Assembly (NCBI GenBank): GCA_937870915.1
Contig: CALMZQ010000155.1
Location: 37,018 to 101,017 of the forward strand
Length of the DNA: 64,000 bases
From: an uncultured Ignavibacteria bacterium
GTDB lineage: Bacteria > Bacteroidota > Ignavibacteria > Kapaibacteriales > Kapaibacteriaceae
Reading direction: 5' to 3'
Part shown: piece after piece, positions 36,572 through 46,125 of the stretch
How the letters are laid out: each line of letters starts with the position of its first letter
How positions within the stretch are numbered: position 1 is the first letter of the stretch
Position numbers and translations under genes: made by a program
The notes under the pieces: model-generated
Told to the model about the DNA's origin: nothing
The model's database searches: none
The model's input: only the letters and a program-made list of their open reading frames with translations

Positions 36572-38198
36572 GAAGCACTTCCAATCTATCGTTTGGTTAT
36601 TGTCCCTGCTGGCGTCCGGCTTGGCCGGCGTAACAACCATGCTTGGGGCAGTTTCGTTACAAGCCCATGATGAATATCCGCTTACGCGAGTAGGCGCGAG
36701 CACATTCTTCGGCATAAACGCAATCTACGCCGAGGATAGCGTGATTGTCATTGCTTCTAATCCGGATGTGTTTCGGTCGACTAATAGTGGCCTCACTTGG
36801 CAAACCATCGCGGATCCGCTCTCCTTCCGCCACATTACCAGTATTCTGCCGCTAGGAGACACGATCTATGCTGGTGCTGCAAATGGGGGGATCCATATAA
36901 CGACGAATCATGGCCTAATCTGGAAGCTGCATTCTCGATCCGGAACTACAGGCCCCCTAACAGATCTTTCCCTTAACGGAGAGGTGATTGTTGGGGTATC
37001 GGATCTGCACTCGGGGTTTGTATCGAGGTCGGCCGTGCAGACAGTGGAGATCCTCGACTCTGCTATCACGCTCACTATGTGGACGGGTGTACGGGCACAG
37101 AGAACCGACGCAGATCTCATGAACGTAACGGCTATAGTTGCTACAGATAGTACGGTCTTCATAGCTAAACGGCGTGATGGGATCTTTGAGCTAAACCCAC
37201 TGGATTGTACCCAGTCCGCTGTGAACCTCGACTATTTGAAAGGCGAGTTTATCACCTCGATGGTTGTGCAAGACTCGTATTTATACGTAGGCGTCAAGCT
37301 TGGTAAGGGCGGAGTTCACAGGAAACATATTGATGGTCGGGATTGGGAGAATGTCTTCAGTGACCGCGATAATGGCATAGTAGAGGTCACAACGATGGTT
37401 CCTAACCATCGTGGTATCTACGTTGGTACCAGAGAACACGGCATCTACTATATCGGTAGGTCCTCGCGGATCATGAGATCGATTTGCGACGGATTGGCGA
37501 TGGGTATGGCACAAACGATATCCGTTATAGACAGTTCACTGATCATCGGCTGTAGACTGAAGGGAGTCTTCCGGCTTCCATCTAGTACATCCGTGATCGA
37601 ACTGTTCAGTCCGTCGGTCCCGCAAAGTCCGGAGTATATGGTAGGAACGTTCGGATCATCCTTAGTAGTTGGACTCGGGAACGGTTCCATCATCACGAGC
37701 TCTGACGATGGGCGTACATGGGATTCACTGCCAAGCCCATTCCCGCAAGCCTCTTTAAATACAGTTGTTGGTAGGGGGCCCGAGTTGATCGCCTCAACAA
37801 CAAACGGCGCGTGGGTAACGGCAGATACCGGTAAGAACTGGAAGAGTATGCACGCTGCCTTTAAAGATGTGTATGTTCACAAGGTGATAGTTGACGATAG
37901 CGTTACGATCGTGATCACATCTGAACGTACATTCTTTTTGCACCCGGACGGTCAGATGTATGAGTTCGATACTACGTTATCTGTAGACCACCCTTCTCGA
38001 GTGATTGATGCAGTTGTGGCAGACGGAAAGATCTATGCCGTGGGCTACCCCGGGCTGATGGTGAGTAAGGACCTAGGACGAACGTGGAGTGTTCACACGG
38101 TCCCGAAGATGATGGTATTCCGCACTGTTGCCGTAACAAAGAAGACCATCTATGTAGCAACTGACATGGGATATCTGCTATCGTGTCCGCTCCCATGA
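36570..38198 (+). CDS. Secreted BNR-repeat beta-propeller protein
   Basis: The ORF track starts at 36501, but ATG 36570 opens a signal peptide (MKHFQSIVWLLSLLASGLAGVTTMLG). The 542-residue protein carries several BNR/Asp-box units (FRSTNSGLTWQTI, ITTNHGLIWKLHS, TSSDDGRTWDSLPS, VTADTGKNWKSM, VSKDLGRTWSVH), as found in sialidases and sortilin/YCF48-like propellers. No sialidase catalytic Arg triad or FRIP motif is seen, so glycosidase activity is not supported. Its stop overlaps the TonB-receptor start (ATGA), so the pair is translationally coupled and the propeller may be a surface partner of the receptor (inference). Confidence 0.82.
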   Translation: MKHFQSIVWLLSLLASGLAGVTTMLGAVSLQAHDEYPLTRVGASTFFGINAIYAEDSVIVIASNPDVFRSTNSGLTWQTIADPLSFRHITSILPLGDTIYAGAANGGIHITTNHGLIWKLHSRSGTTGPLTDLSLNGEVIVGVSDLHSGFVSRSAVQTVEILDSAITLTMWTGVRAQRTDADLMNVTAIVATDSTVFIAKRRDGIFELNPLDCTQSAVNLDYLKGEFITSMVVQDSYLYVGVKLGKGGVHRKHIDGRDWENVFSDRDNGIVEVTTMVPNHRGIYVGTREHGIYYIGRSSRIMRSICDGLAMGMAQTISVIDSSLIIGCRLKGVFRLPSSTSVIELFSPSVPQSPEYMVGTFGSSLVVGLGNGSIITSSDDGRTWDSLPSPFPQASLNTVVGRGPELIASTTNGAWVTADTGKNWKSMHAAFKDVYVHKVIVDDSVTIVITSERTFFLHPDGQMYEFDTTLSVDHPSRVIDAVVADGKIYAVGYPGLMVSKDLGRTWSVHTVPKMMVFRTVAVTKKTIYVATDMGYLLSCPLP

Positions 38199-40390
38199 TG
38201 TTTAGGTTGATTGTGTTTGTTGGTGTGTTGCTTGCAGTATTGCCTCAGCCGACATTCTCACAGAAAACACCGAAGGCACAAGCCGACTCAACAGGACGAA
38301 AGCAGGACACAACGGTGTATGTAAAACCCGAGGTGGTGGTAAGCGCTGTTCGATCGGAAGAGAACATTCTTGAGATTCCACTGACGATCACTGTGGTACC
38401 ACAGATGGTTCTGCAGACTCAGCGTGGATATGGCGTAGACGGACTCCTCACCCTTGTACCGGGCGTGATCGGTCAGTCGAGATCCGGTGGAATGGATAGT
38501 CGAGTACAGATTCGTGGATTTGGAGCACGAGGAGCCGGACAACGTTCTAACGCTGGTACATCCCGGGGTATCCGATTCTACACAGATGGTATACCGGAAA
38601 CCGAGCCCGACGGTAGAACATCCTTTGATCTTATCAACACCGTACACGCCTCTCGCGTAGAGGTCATACGGTCAAATGCATCTACACTGTGGGGTAATGC
38701 ATCGGGAGGCATCGTCTCCGTTAGCACAATTCCCGCAGTACGAAGTGCCTTTGCAGATCTTGACGTTTCAATTGGAAGCTATGGCCTTCTGCGTCAGTCG
38801 CTTTTGGCGAATACTCCGGTTGGAGAAGGGCAGGCCTATGTTTCAATTACAAATACAGCCGTTGACGGTTGGAGACAGAATTCGAGTGGCTCGCAAACAC
38901 TTGGAACAATCGGTCTCATCTTGCGGCCCGCTCCAAGAACAAATGTCAATGTATTTGTTACCGGTGCAACGAACGAGTTTCAGATTCCCGGACCTCTCAC
39001 TCGAGAACAATGGATAGCAGATCCACAACAGGCGCAGGGCGACTCAACGATCTACGACCCAACGTTTGTTGAACGCGATGAACGGAGAGACAATGATCTT
39101 GTTCGCATCGGCACAACGGTTGACCACAGCTTTGACATCGAAAACGGTATCTCTGCTACAGCATTTGTGCAAAGCAAGAAACTTGCTCGTTCTGAACGTA
39201 ATACCTGGCGCGACTTTAACAGATATCACTTCGGTGGTAATGCTATCTACCGAAACACACAATTGTTGAGTCTAGAAACACAGAACAAGGTCTTGATAGG
39301 GGGCGATTTACAATATCAGGATGGTTCGGTTCTCTTCTATAATGTTGATCCAATAACAAAGAACCGAGGTACTACCCTTCGTCAGAACAAGCGAGAAGGA
39401 GCAATGAATCTTGGCGGGTTTGTTCAAGACGAATTCATCACTGGCGCCCTTAGCGTTGTTGCCGGACTCCGCTTTGATGCAATCACGTATCTGGCCCAAG
39501 ATTTCATTGAGCCCCAAACGGATACTACCGCTACGTATTCAAAACTGATTCCTAAGATTGGAATCACGTATCGTTTGGCGCCCCTTGCCAACCTTTATGC
39601 CAGTGTGGGTGGCGGCGTTGAAGTTCCGGCTGGAAACGAAACAGACCCACCTAATGTCGTTGGCTCAACTGTCCCAACAAAGGCACTCAACCCGCTGCTC
39701 TCGCCAATTGTAAGTACAACGTATGAAGTTGGCATCAAGGGAGTAACAGGCACAGAGGATGAATTTGTACGCACCCTTCAATACGATGTAGCGGCGTACT
39801 ACATCAGTGTTATGAACGACATTGTTCCGTATAACAGTGGAGCGTTCTTTACAACTGTGGGAGAGAGCAGGAGGATGGGTGTGGAATTCGGAGGTATGGC
39901 CACAAGTGATATGGGACTTACCCTTGCCGTAAGCACTACGTTCATGTCAACGGAATATGTTGACTATGTCATAGACTCCGGCTATATCGATACGAGCTTT
40001 GCGGGTAAATCGGTTAGCTATGCAGGGAATGAACAATCCGGCATACCGAGCTTCAACGCAACGGTACGCCTCCGTTACGATGTACCGGATATCGATGGGC
40101 TTTACGCAGAGATTGAAAGCAGAACGATGAGTTCTTACTTTGCCGACGATGCAAACACGATCGTTGTAGAAGGGTGGTCAACCCTGTCTGCTGCAGTAGG
40201 TGCAACGATACCGATCATCAGCGATCACCTTTCGCTGAGTGTGTTGGCTCGGGTAGATAATCTTGCTAACACGTCCTACATGGCATCAGCTTGGATAAAT
40301 CCGGACCGTACAGCAGGTGGAACGCCCTACATCGAGTCCGGACTTCCAAGAAACTTCATCGGTACGGTTGGAATACGGTATACACCTTGA
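38195..40390 (+). CDS. TonB-dependent outer-membrane receptor
   Basis: The 731-residue receptor starts at ATG 38195, which overlaps the upstream TGA (the ORF-track GTG at 38183 is rejected). The signal peptide ends PTFS before Gln. The plug domain reads VVVSAVRSEENILEIPLTITVV, LLTLVPGVIGQSRSG, VQIRGFGARG and IRFYTDGIPE, with EVIRSNASTLWGNASGGIVSV closing it. The barrel fills the rest with typical end motif (RNFIGTVGIRYTP). Substrate is unknown; siderophore/metal or cofactor receptors share this form. It overlaps the convergent ASST gene by 35 bp. Confidence 0.93.
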   Translation: MMFRLIVFVGVLLAVLPQPTFSQKTPKAQADSTGRKQDTTVYVKPEVVVSAVRSEENILEIPLTITVVPQMVLQTQRGYGVDGLLTLVPGVIGQSRSGGMDSRVQIRGFGARGAGQRSNAGTSRGIRFYTDGIPETEPDGRTSFDLINTVHASRVEVIRSNASTLWGNASGGIVSVSTIPAVRSAFADLDVSIGSYGLLRQSLLANTPVGEGQAYVSITNTAVDGWRQNSSGSQTLGTIGLILRPAPRTNVNVFVTGATNEFQIPGPLTREQWIADPQQAQGDSTIYDPTFVERDERRDNDLVRIGTTVDHSFDIENGISATAFVQSKKLARSERNTWRDFNRYHFGGNAIYRNTQLLSLETQNKVLIGGDLQYQDGSVLFYNVDPITKNRGTTLRQNKREGAMNLGGFVQDEFITGALSVVAGLRFDAITYLAQDFIEPQTDTTATYSKLIPKIGITYRLAPLANLYASVGGGVEVPAGNETDPPNVVGSTVPTKALNPLLSPIVSTTYEVGIKGVTGTEDEFVRTLQYDVAAYYISVMNDIVPYNSGAFFTTVGESRRMGVEFGGMATSDMGLTLAVSTTFMSTEYVDYVIDSGYIDTSFAGKSVSYAGNEQSGIPSFNATVRLRYDVPDIDGLYAEIESRTMSSYFADDANTIVVEGWSTLSAAVGATIPIISDHLSLSVLARVDNLANTSYMASAWINPDRTAGGTPYIESGLPRNFIGTVGIRYTP

Positions 40391-43300
40391 TCGGGCTAGA
40401 TGAATCCAAACCGTGTACATGCACAATGTAGACGCCAGAGTTGAGCTCGGCATCAAGACGTGCCTTGTCCGCACCTGTAGTCCAACGAATAGACTGAATA
40501 TGTCGGCCTTGAAGGTTGTAGATGTCTACAGTCTGCACATCCAACACTTCACTCTCACTTCGGAGGAAGATATAGTTGCCTTCAAGAGACACCGTGTTCA
40601 ACTCCTCGGTTGTCTCAGCAACGTCACTTGTGATTCCAACGGTTTCGAATTGCGCAATAGGTCCTTCTTCATCACTGCCAGACTTTGTGCGTCCAACAAC
40701 CTTCCAGAAGTATTGTGTAGAAGCAGCTAGGCCCGTGTATGCAGACGTTCCGTTATCAGACGAGAAGGAGAGTATTGGTCCAGCGAACGTTGCGAGGGTA
40801 TCAACAAGAACCTTGTATGATGCGTAATTCTCAGACGTTGTATACATGAAGATACCGGAAACAGGAACATTGACGCTACCGGCTAGAGGAACAAGTGGTG
40901 TGAGACCACCGCCGCTACTTGCAACCGCAGTAGTGAATGTTGCTGTTTGCGACCATGGACTGATTGCATTCTCAGCACGAGCGATCACGCGCCATTGATA
41001 TACCCTACCGGACTTCAGCCGTGGCGCCGTCCAGCGTGTGTCTGTGAGACCCACCAATGCTGTATCCGGCGTTGTGAACGAGCCTGACGAACTGATCTGC
41101 AGATCATACACCTGAGCCTTGGTGACAGATGACCACGTAAACACGACATTCGATGTATCAACATTGCCCGTGGACTTTGGCCCTATCAGGAACGGTTGAC
41201 CAAGATTCAACGAAGCTGCCGTTGTAAAGAACATTGGCGTAGCCTGTTCACCCCGTCCGTACCTACCAAGGGCATAACAAGTCCACTCAAAGCGAGAGGC
41301 AGCTGGTAACGTGGCAACAACAAGCGAACCCTGAATCACAGAATCACGAATGAGTGTTGTTCCATCTGTGGCATTGACGATTGTAAGGATGTATTTCAGC
41401 GCTGATGGTACTGGAGTCCACTGGAATGTCACATTCACAGTAGCAACATCCGTTGCCTCCGGTGCAGGCTTTTGAAGTTGCGGAGCCGGCAAAGCAGTGA
41501 TGAAAGTCTCGCGAACGCTTGATGCGCTCGTAACGTTACCCTTGATCGATGTAACTATCCAGGAATACTTTGTGTTTGGGAGAAGACGGCTACCGGGTAC
41601 AAACTTCTGCCCTATGATCACTGTATCGACGATCGTTTCTGAAACATCAGTTCGTTCAATGCGAACGCGATATCCATCGGCTCCTGGTGATTGGATCCAC
41701 GAGAATTCAGCAGAGCGCAACACTGCAAGCGTATCCTTGTCGATCTTTGGACTGATGATCTCCGGAGCCGGGAGCTTTGTTGTGAACCTGCTGATAGTTG
41801 ACCATGGTCCGTATCCATTCACAGTTTTTGCGCGCACGCGCCAGAAGAATGTTGTGCCCCTTGCCTTGATGACAAGTGTTGTATCCAATCTACGCGTTGT
41901 GAACCGCGTAGGAACATTGGCAAATCCTTCGTCGGTGCTAAGCTCAGCTTGATACTCACCTCCACCAACAGCGCTTGTCCACGTTAAGGTTGGTAGCGTA
42001 TCAATTTCAACACTTGCATGAATAGGGCTTGTGAGTGTTGGAGCAAAACACTCCGGGTAGGCAAGCATGTATTCACCATTGGTGATGCCAGAAACCGTAA
42101 GGCGTCCGGTAGTTGCTGAATACGTGGTATTCACCAGTGTAAAGTCTCCACTTCCCTCAGTGGTTCTCCGGAATAGCTTAACCTTTTCCGGGTATTCTAT
42201 AGCAGGTATCTCGTCGAGATCGAAGTCAAGGCTACCATCAACCTTTGCCGGCTTCTTGAACCGCACAACCCAACGGGAAGGGATCACACCACAGCCGGCG
42301 TCCGTAGCAAAGTCAATTGCATGAGGAGGATAGGAATGTCTTTCCACAACGGCTGAGGTTGCCTCATCTACACGGGTAATGGTAGCTGTAACGTGCGTGG
42401 AACTATCACCTTTTGAAAAAGGAATAGTACCAGAGGCAGAGAATCTCTTAAAGACTCCCGTCATGTACAGTTCACTCTTGATCACTCGGTATGCGGCAAA
42501 GCCAATGGTGGCATTGTTGCTTATCTCTATTTGAATTGCACCATCTCGTGTGACCTCTTGAGCCACAGTCCGATTGGACCCGGAGCCATAACCAACAAGT
42601 ATGTTTCCATTCTCTAGTTCTTGGACGCTTCCCATACTCGAGGCATAGGCAGGAGGGTCTGGCGAGAACTCAAAGACCTTTCGCGCCGTCATGGCATTTA
42701 GGTCTAGTGCATACTCTACTGCACGAGACCGAACCGTGGGTTTTGTGTTGCCATTGTCGAACAAGAGGATGGTGCCGTCGGCTGTTTCCAAGGCACTGTG
42801 TTGACTGGAAAAACCGAAATATCCGTCTGTGGTGTCATTGAGGAACTGAAACTGATTGTTCTTGGAATCAGATCCGCCAAGTCTCCACATGATGGCACCG
42901 GTCTGACGATTGATCTTAATCACTTCGCTAAGATGCCGCGCTGAGATGATGATGTTTCCATCACGAGCCATAGTGATGGAATTCACGTGCATATAGTCGA
43001 TACCCGCTGCAGTGAGATCAATATCCGGTGCCGCGTCTGTAACCGGGATATGATCAATGCACCTCCAGGAGAAAAGAGTATTGCCGCTGAAGGACCGCTC
43101 CTCAATCACATTGGCAATGACGTAGGCGTCTGGCCTGCCCCCTGACACTATTTGTGACATGTCTATTGGGAGAATTTCTTGACCGAGAATGTAGTAGGAA
43201 GAGTCTGTGATGATACGTGCCTCATGAAAGTCCGTGTCATAATCAGCGGACGGTCTCATGGTATCGATCACGTTCATATTCTTATCGACCCGAATAAAGG

Positions 43301-43589
43301 CCTGTTTCCCATTGTTGGTGATGAAGTAGGTAATCCACTTCCCACCATAGGTCTGAATGTTGGCGTGTTCGCCAATACCAGCTTTATACATGTATTTGCC
43401 GGCATGATCCATCACAGCAAAAGAATCCGAGGATACCTCACCGATGATGTAATAGCCTGGGGCAGGCTGACCCATTACCTCAACTTCAAAATTTCGGAAT
43501 GACTTCTGTTGGGCTTGCGTTGATGGTACAAATGCAAAGCCAAATGCTACAATGAGCACCGAAATAGTAGGGAGTAGCTGTTTGAACAT
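40356..43589 (-). CDS. Giant secreted ASST-like protein with FnIII repeats and T9SS-type tail (copy 4)
   Basis: The start is re-chosen at ATG 43589 (MFKQLLPTISVLIVAFGFAFVPSTQA, before Gln), giving 1077 residues. Organisation matches copy 3: ASST propeller (TDFHEARIITDSS, RSFSGNTLFSWRCIDHI, DYMHVNSITMARDGNIIISAR, NRQTGAIMWRLGG, FSSQHSALE, LLFDNGN). About five FnIII-like repeats follow (PTLTWTSAVGGGEYQAELS, FQWTPVPSALKYILTI, YQWRVIARAEN) and a tail with VDIYNLQGRHIQSIRW and SGVYIVHVHGLD. The pair with 33341 is a clear recent duplication flanking the BNR/TonB pair. It overlaps the TonB gene by 35 bp. Confidence 0.88.
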   Translation of the reverse strand: MFKQLLPTISVLIVAFGFAFVPSTQAQQKSFRNFEVEVMGQPAPGYYIIGEVSSDSFAVMDHAGKYMYKAGIGEHANIQTYGGKWITYFITNNGKQAFIRVDKNMNVIDTMRPSADYDTDFHEARIITDSSYYILGQEILPIDMSQIVSGGRPDAYVIANVIEERSFSGNTLFSWRCIDHIPVTDAAPDIDLTAAGIDYMHVNSITMARDGNIIISARHLSEVIKINRQTGAIMWRLGGSDSKNNQFQFLNDTTDGYFGFSSQHSALETADGTILLFDNGNTKPTVRSRAVEYALDLNAMTARKVFEFSPDPPAYASSMGSVQELENGNILVGYGSGSNRTVAQEVTRDGAIQIEISNNATIGFAAYRVIKSELYMTGVFKRFSASGTIPFSKGDSSTHVTATITRVDEATSAVVERHSYPPHAIDFATDAGCGVIPSRWVVRFKKPAKVDGSLDFDLDEIPAIEYPEKVKLFRRTTEGSGDFTLVNTTYSATTGRLTVSGITNGEYMLAYPECFAPTLTSPIHASVEIDTLPTLTWTSAVGGGEYQAELSTDEGFANVPTRFTTRRLDTTLVIKARGTTFFWRVRAKTVNGYGPWSTISRFTTKLPAPEIISPKIDKDTLAVLRSAEFSWIQSPGADGYRVRIERTDVSETIVDTVIIGQKFVPGSRLLPNTKYSWIVTSIKGNVTSASSVRETFITALPAPQLQKPAPEATDVATVNVTFQWTPVPSALKYILTIVNATDGTTLIRDSVIQGSLVVATLPAASRFEWTCYALGRYGRGEQATPMFFTTAASLNLGQPFLIGPKSTGNVDTSNVVFTWSSVTKAQVYDLQISSSGSFTTPDTALVGLTDTRWTAPRLKSGRVYQWRVIARAENAISPWSQTATFTTAVASSGGGLTPLVPLAGSVNVPVSGIFMYTTSENYASYKVLVDTLATFAGPILSFSSDNGTSAYTGLAASTQYFWKVVGRTKSGSDEEGPIAQFETVGITSDVAETTEELNTVSLEGNYIFLRSESEVLDVQTVDIYNLQGRHIQSIRWTTGADKARLDAELNSGVYIVHVHGLDSSSPIKVYTVFQPYR

Positions 43590-43661
43590 GGGATTCCAAG
43601 TTGGGGGCATGCACCATTAACTGCATTCGTGCTAACACGTTACCGGAACCCACGTATTTTA

Positions 43662-44993
43662 TCACCGATGTAATGGGTTGTCTGACTTAAGAAACGACCT
43701 TGTACGTAGTACATCAAGAATGTGGTAGTATCCTAGCTTGCGAGCTCTCAAGAAACCAAGCCAAGCCATATCTGCCAACCTGCCCTTGTCGAGTAGGTCA
43801 AATAGCCATTCATTGGCGTAGTCAGGATTCTCCTGGCGCATTCCGGAACCTATCTCGAGCAGCCATTTCCGATTGAACTTCTCTTGCGACCCAATGGTCG
43901 GCGTCATGATAACAGGAAGGCCAAGTCCAGCATAAAAAGAGAGTTCGCTCGGTTTTGTCCACAGCACATCCGTGGAGCGAATAGCCAGATTAAAGGCCGT
44001 AAAATATTCGTCGAGAGTTTTACCGTAGATCACCTTTACACGGGCCCCGGGCCCAACGATCTCACGTGCTTGTTGTTCGAACCAGCTTCGTACCTCATCA
44101 CGGGTACCGGCAACCAGATTCAACTGCATTGTTCCAGCTTGCAATCTCTCTCGGAACGTACGTAGTAGGGAAGCACCAATCTCTTTGAGTGCCCCAGCCC
44201 CGCCAACGGCATAGGTTATGGTCAAGACCCGATCTGGGGGTACAGGATGGGATTCGTCGGGACCGAGGAAATGTTCGGCGTTTTTACCATGGAGGGTGTG
44301 GAACCGACAATTGGGATCCAATACCTTGAGTCGGACCGAAAGATCACTCTTCAACGTTGAGAGCTCACGTCCGCCCAGTAACGAGTCGTCGAGGGGGAAT
44401 CCCGTTAAGAAAATCCGATCTTCTGACACTCCATACGACTTCAGCCGTTGGGCAGCCTTCCCGCATGGGACGAAATAGTTGATCGAGGACTCCCACGGAT
44501 CTTTTGCCACCCACACTCTGTTCAGATCTGCGTCGCAGATAATGCAATAGATCGGTTCATGTCCGGCCTTATCCGCAACAAGAGCAGGTACATAGAACGA
44601 TGTGAGAATGGGCTGACGTTTTCCTTCAAGGATCCGCGCGATACCAGCCCCTAGCCCCTTTTTCAATTGCTTATCCAGCATCTCCACCTGATACGTGGTA
44701 TGCGAGAGGTTGCGAATAGGGTAGAGCGATGGGATATGAAGGAGCGAATCGAGAACGCCAAAAAGCTGCTTCCCAACTAACGGAACACCTTTAGCGCGAG
44801 AAAACACTTCATACAGACGAAGGTAACGTCGCCACAACTTCCTCTCCGATTCAGCTGCAAGCTCATTGTCACCGGCTGCTATCACGCCGCCATCTGCTAC
44901 CCCACGAAACGGAAATGCCGCACGCATGTGTCCGTAGCCCATATCGGCCGAGACAACCCAGTATGCTCTGTCGGCTTCATTCATCGGCTCCAT
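43662..44993 (-). CDS. MGDG-synthase/MurG-like glycosyltransferase coupled to mraY
   Basis: The 443-residue protein starts at ATG 44993, which shares TGATG with the mraY stop. The ORF-track GTG at 44996 is only three bases further up. The N-terminal VVSADMGYGHMRAAFPF resembles the glycine-rich SxGxGH motif of GT28/MurG and diacylglycerol galactosyltransferases. The C-terminal half has a nucleotide-sugar-like site (RVLTITYAVGGAGALKE, VLWTKPSELSFYAGLGLPVIMTPTIGSQE). MurG itself normally follows MraY biochemically, adding GlcNAc to lipid I. This is not a typical MurG sequence (about 100 residues longer). It may act on lipid I, on another lipid carrier or in glycolipid synthesis; unproven. Confidence 0.72.
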   Translation of the reverse strand: MEPMNEADRAYWVVSADMGYGHMRAAFPFRGVADGGVIAAGDNELAAESERKLWRRYLRLYEVFSRAKGVPLVGKQLFGVLDSLLHIPSLYPIRNLSHTTYQVEMLDKQLKKGLGAGIARILEGKRQPILTSFYVPALVADKAGHEPIYCIICDADLNRVWVAKDPWESSINYFVPCGKAAQRLKSYGVSEDRIFLTGFPLDDSLLGGRELSTLKSDLSVRLKVLDPNCRFHTLHGKNAEHFLGPDESHPVPPDRVLTITYAVGGAGALKEIGASLLRTFRERLQAGTMQLNLVAGTRDEVRSWFEQQAREIVGPGARVKVIYGKTLDEYFTAFNLAIRSTDVLWTKPSELSFYAGLGLPVIMTPTIGSQEKFNRKWLLEIGSGMRQENPDYANEWLFDLLDKGRLADMAWLGFLRARKLGYYHILDVLRTRSFLKSDNPLHR

Positions 44994-46123
44994 CACCGGA
45001 CCTTAAACGTGGCCATCGTAATGATGGCAAGCATGATGGCAACGATATAGAATCGTGTGACGATCTTGGACTCGTGCCAGCCGCTCTTTTCAAAGTGATG
45101 ATGGAAGGGGGCCATGCGGAATATGCGTCTACCTTCTCCGTAGCGCTTTTTGGTGTACTTGAACCAGAGTACTTGGAGGATTACAGACATGGTCTCGGCA
45201 AAGAAGACGCCCCCTACGATGGGGAGCAGGAACTCCTTCTTGATGAGGACGCAGAGCACACCGATAGCTCCGCCAAGTGCGAGTGAGCCGGTATCTCCCA
45301 TAAAGACCTGGGCGGGATAGGCGTTGTACCACAAGAACCCCATGGCAGCTCCAACAATGGCTGCGCAAAAGATGGCCAGCTCATCGGTACCGCCTAGGTG
45401 CATGATGTTGAGGTATCCGGCAAAAAAGGCATTGCCACTGAAATAGGCAATCACGGCTAGAGTGAGAGCGCTTACACCAACGGTGCCGATACAAAGACCA
45501 TCTAATCCGTCCGTGAGGTTCACGGCGTTGGACGTTGCCGTGATGATAAAGATCACAAGAGGGATGTAGAGGATGCCGAAATCAAAGTTCGACATCTTCT
45601 GAAATGGGACCGTTGTGAGTGTCTTCCAAGGAACAAGCTCGGTGGAATACCACTCTGGAAAGAAGTAGATGGAACCACCAACGATGAAGCCAACCACTAC
45701 TTGACCTACGATCTTGTATCTACCGATAAGCCCCTTAGGATATTTCTTGATCACCTTGAGGTAGTCATCAAGAAAGCCTACCGCTCCCAATGCGGCGGTT
45801 GTGAACACCGCCATCACAACATACATGTTCAATATGTTGGCCCAGAGGAGCGTTGGGATAAGCACGGCAGCAAGTACAATGAGTCCGCCCATTGTTGGTG
45901 TTCCGGCCTTGAGAGAATGCCCACCTACTTGCTGTAGTTCTGATTTGGCCTGCTCACCAATCTGCCTGCGTTTGAGAGCGGCGATGATACTTGGCCCCAG
46001 GAGGATGGCAATGAGGAGGGCAAATATGGCAGCCGCCGCTGCACGGAAGGTGACGTAGCCAAAGAGGTTAATCCCCGGTACGTCCATCATGGAGCGGATC
46101 CACAACGCCAATTGATACAGCAT
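44993..46123 (-). CDS. mraY: Phospho-N-acetylmuramoyl-pentapeptide-transferase
   Basis: MraY transfers phospho-MurNAc-pentapeptide to undecaprenyl phosphate, making lipid I at the inner membrane. The 376-residue polytopic protein shows the family motifs GTPTMGG, FLDDYLKVIKK, ITATSNAVNLTDGLDGL and the C-terminal MAPFHHHFEKSGWHESKIVTRF, with about ten membrane segments. The Asp cluster and HHH motif are complete. It lies 2 bp downstream of murF and is coupled to the glycosyltransferase by TGATG. Confidence 0.98.
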   Translation of the reverse strand: MLYQLALWIRSMMDVPGINLFGYVTFRAAAAAIFALLIAILLGPSIIAALKRRQIGEQAKSELQQVGGHSLKAGTPTMGGLIVLAAVLIPTLLWANILNMYVVMAVFTTAALGAVGFLDDYLKVIKKYPKGLIGRYKIVGQVVVGFIVGGSIYFFPEWYSTELVPWKTLTTVPFQKMSNFDFGILYIPLVIFIITATSNAVNLTDGLDGLCIGTVGVSALTLAVIAYFSGNAFFAGYLNIMHLGGTDELAIFCAAIVGAAMGFLWYNAYPAQVFMGDTGSLALGGAIGVLCVLIKKEFLLPIVGGVFFAETMSVILQVLWFKYTKKRYGEGRRIFRMAPFHHHFEKSGWHESKIVTRFYIVAIMLAIITMATFKVR

Positions 46124-46125
46124 AG

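Noticed and set aside
41497-41952. 151-residue plus-strand ORF inside ASST copy 4
   Set aside because: Antisense to FnIII repeats, no start signal or domain.
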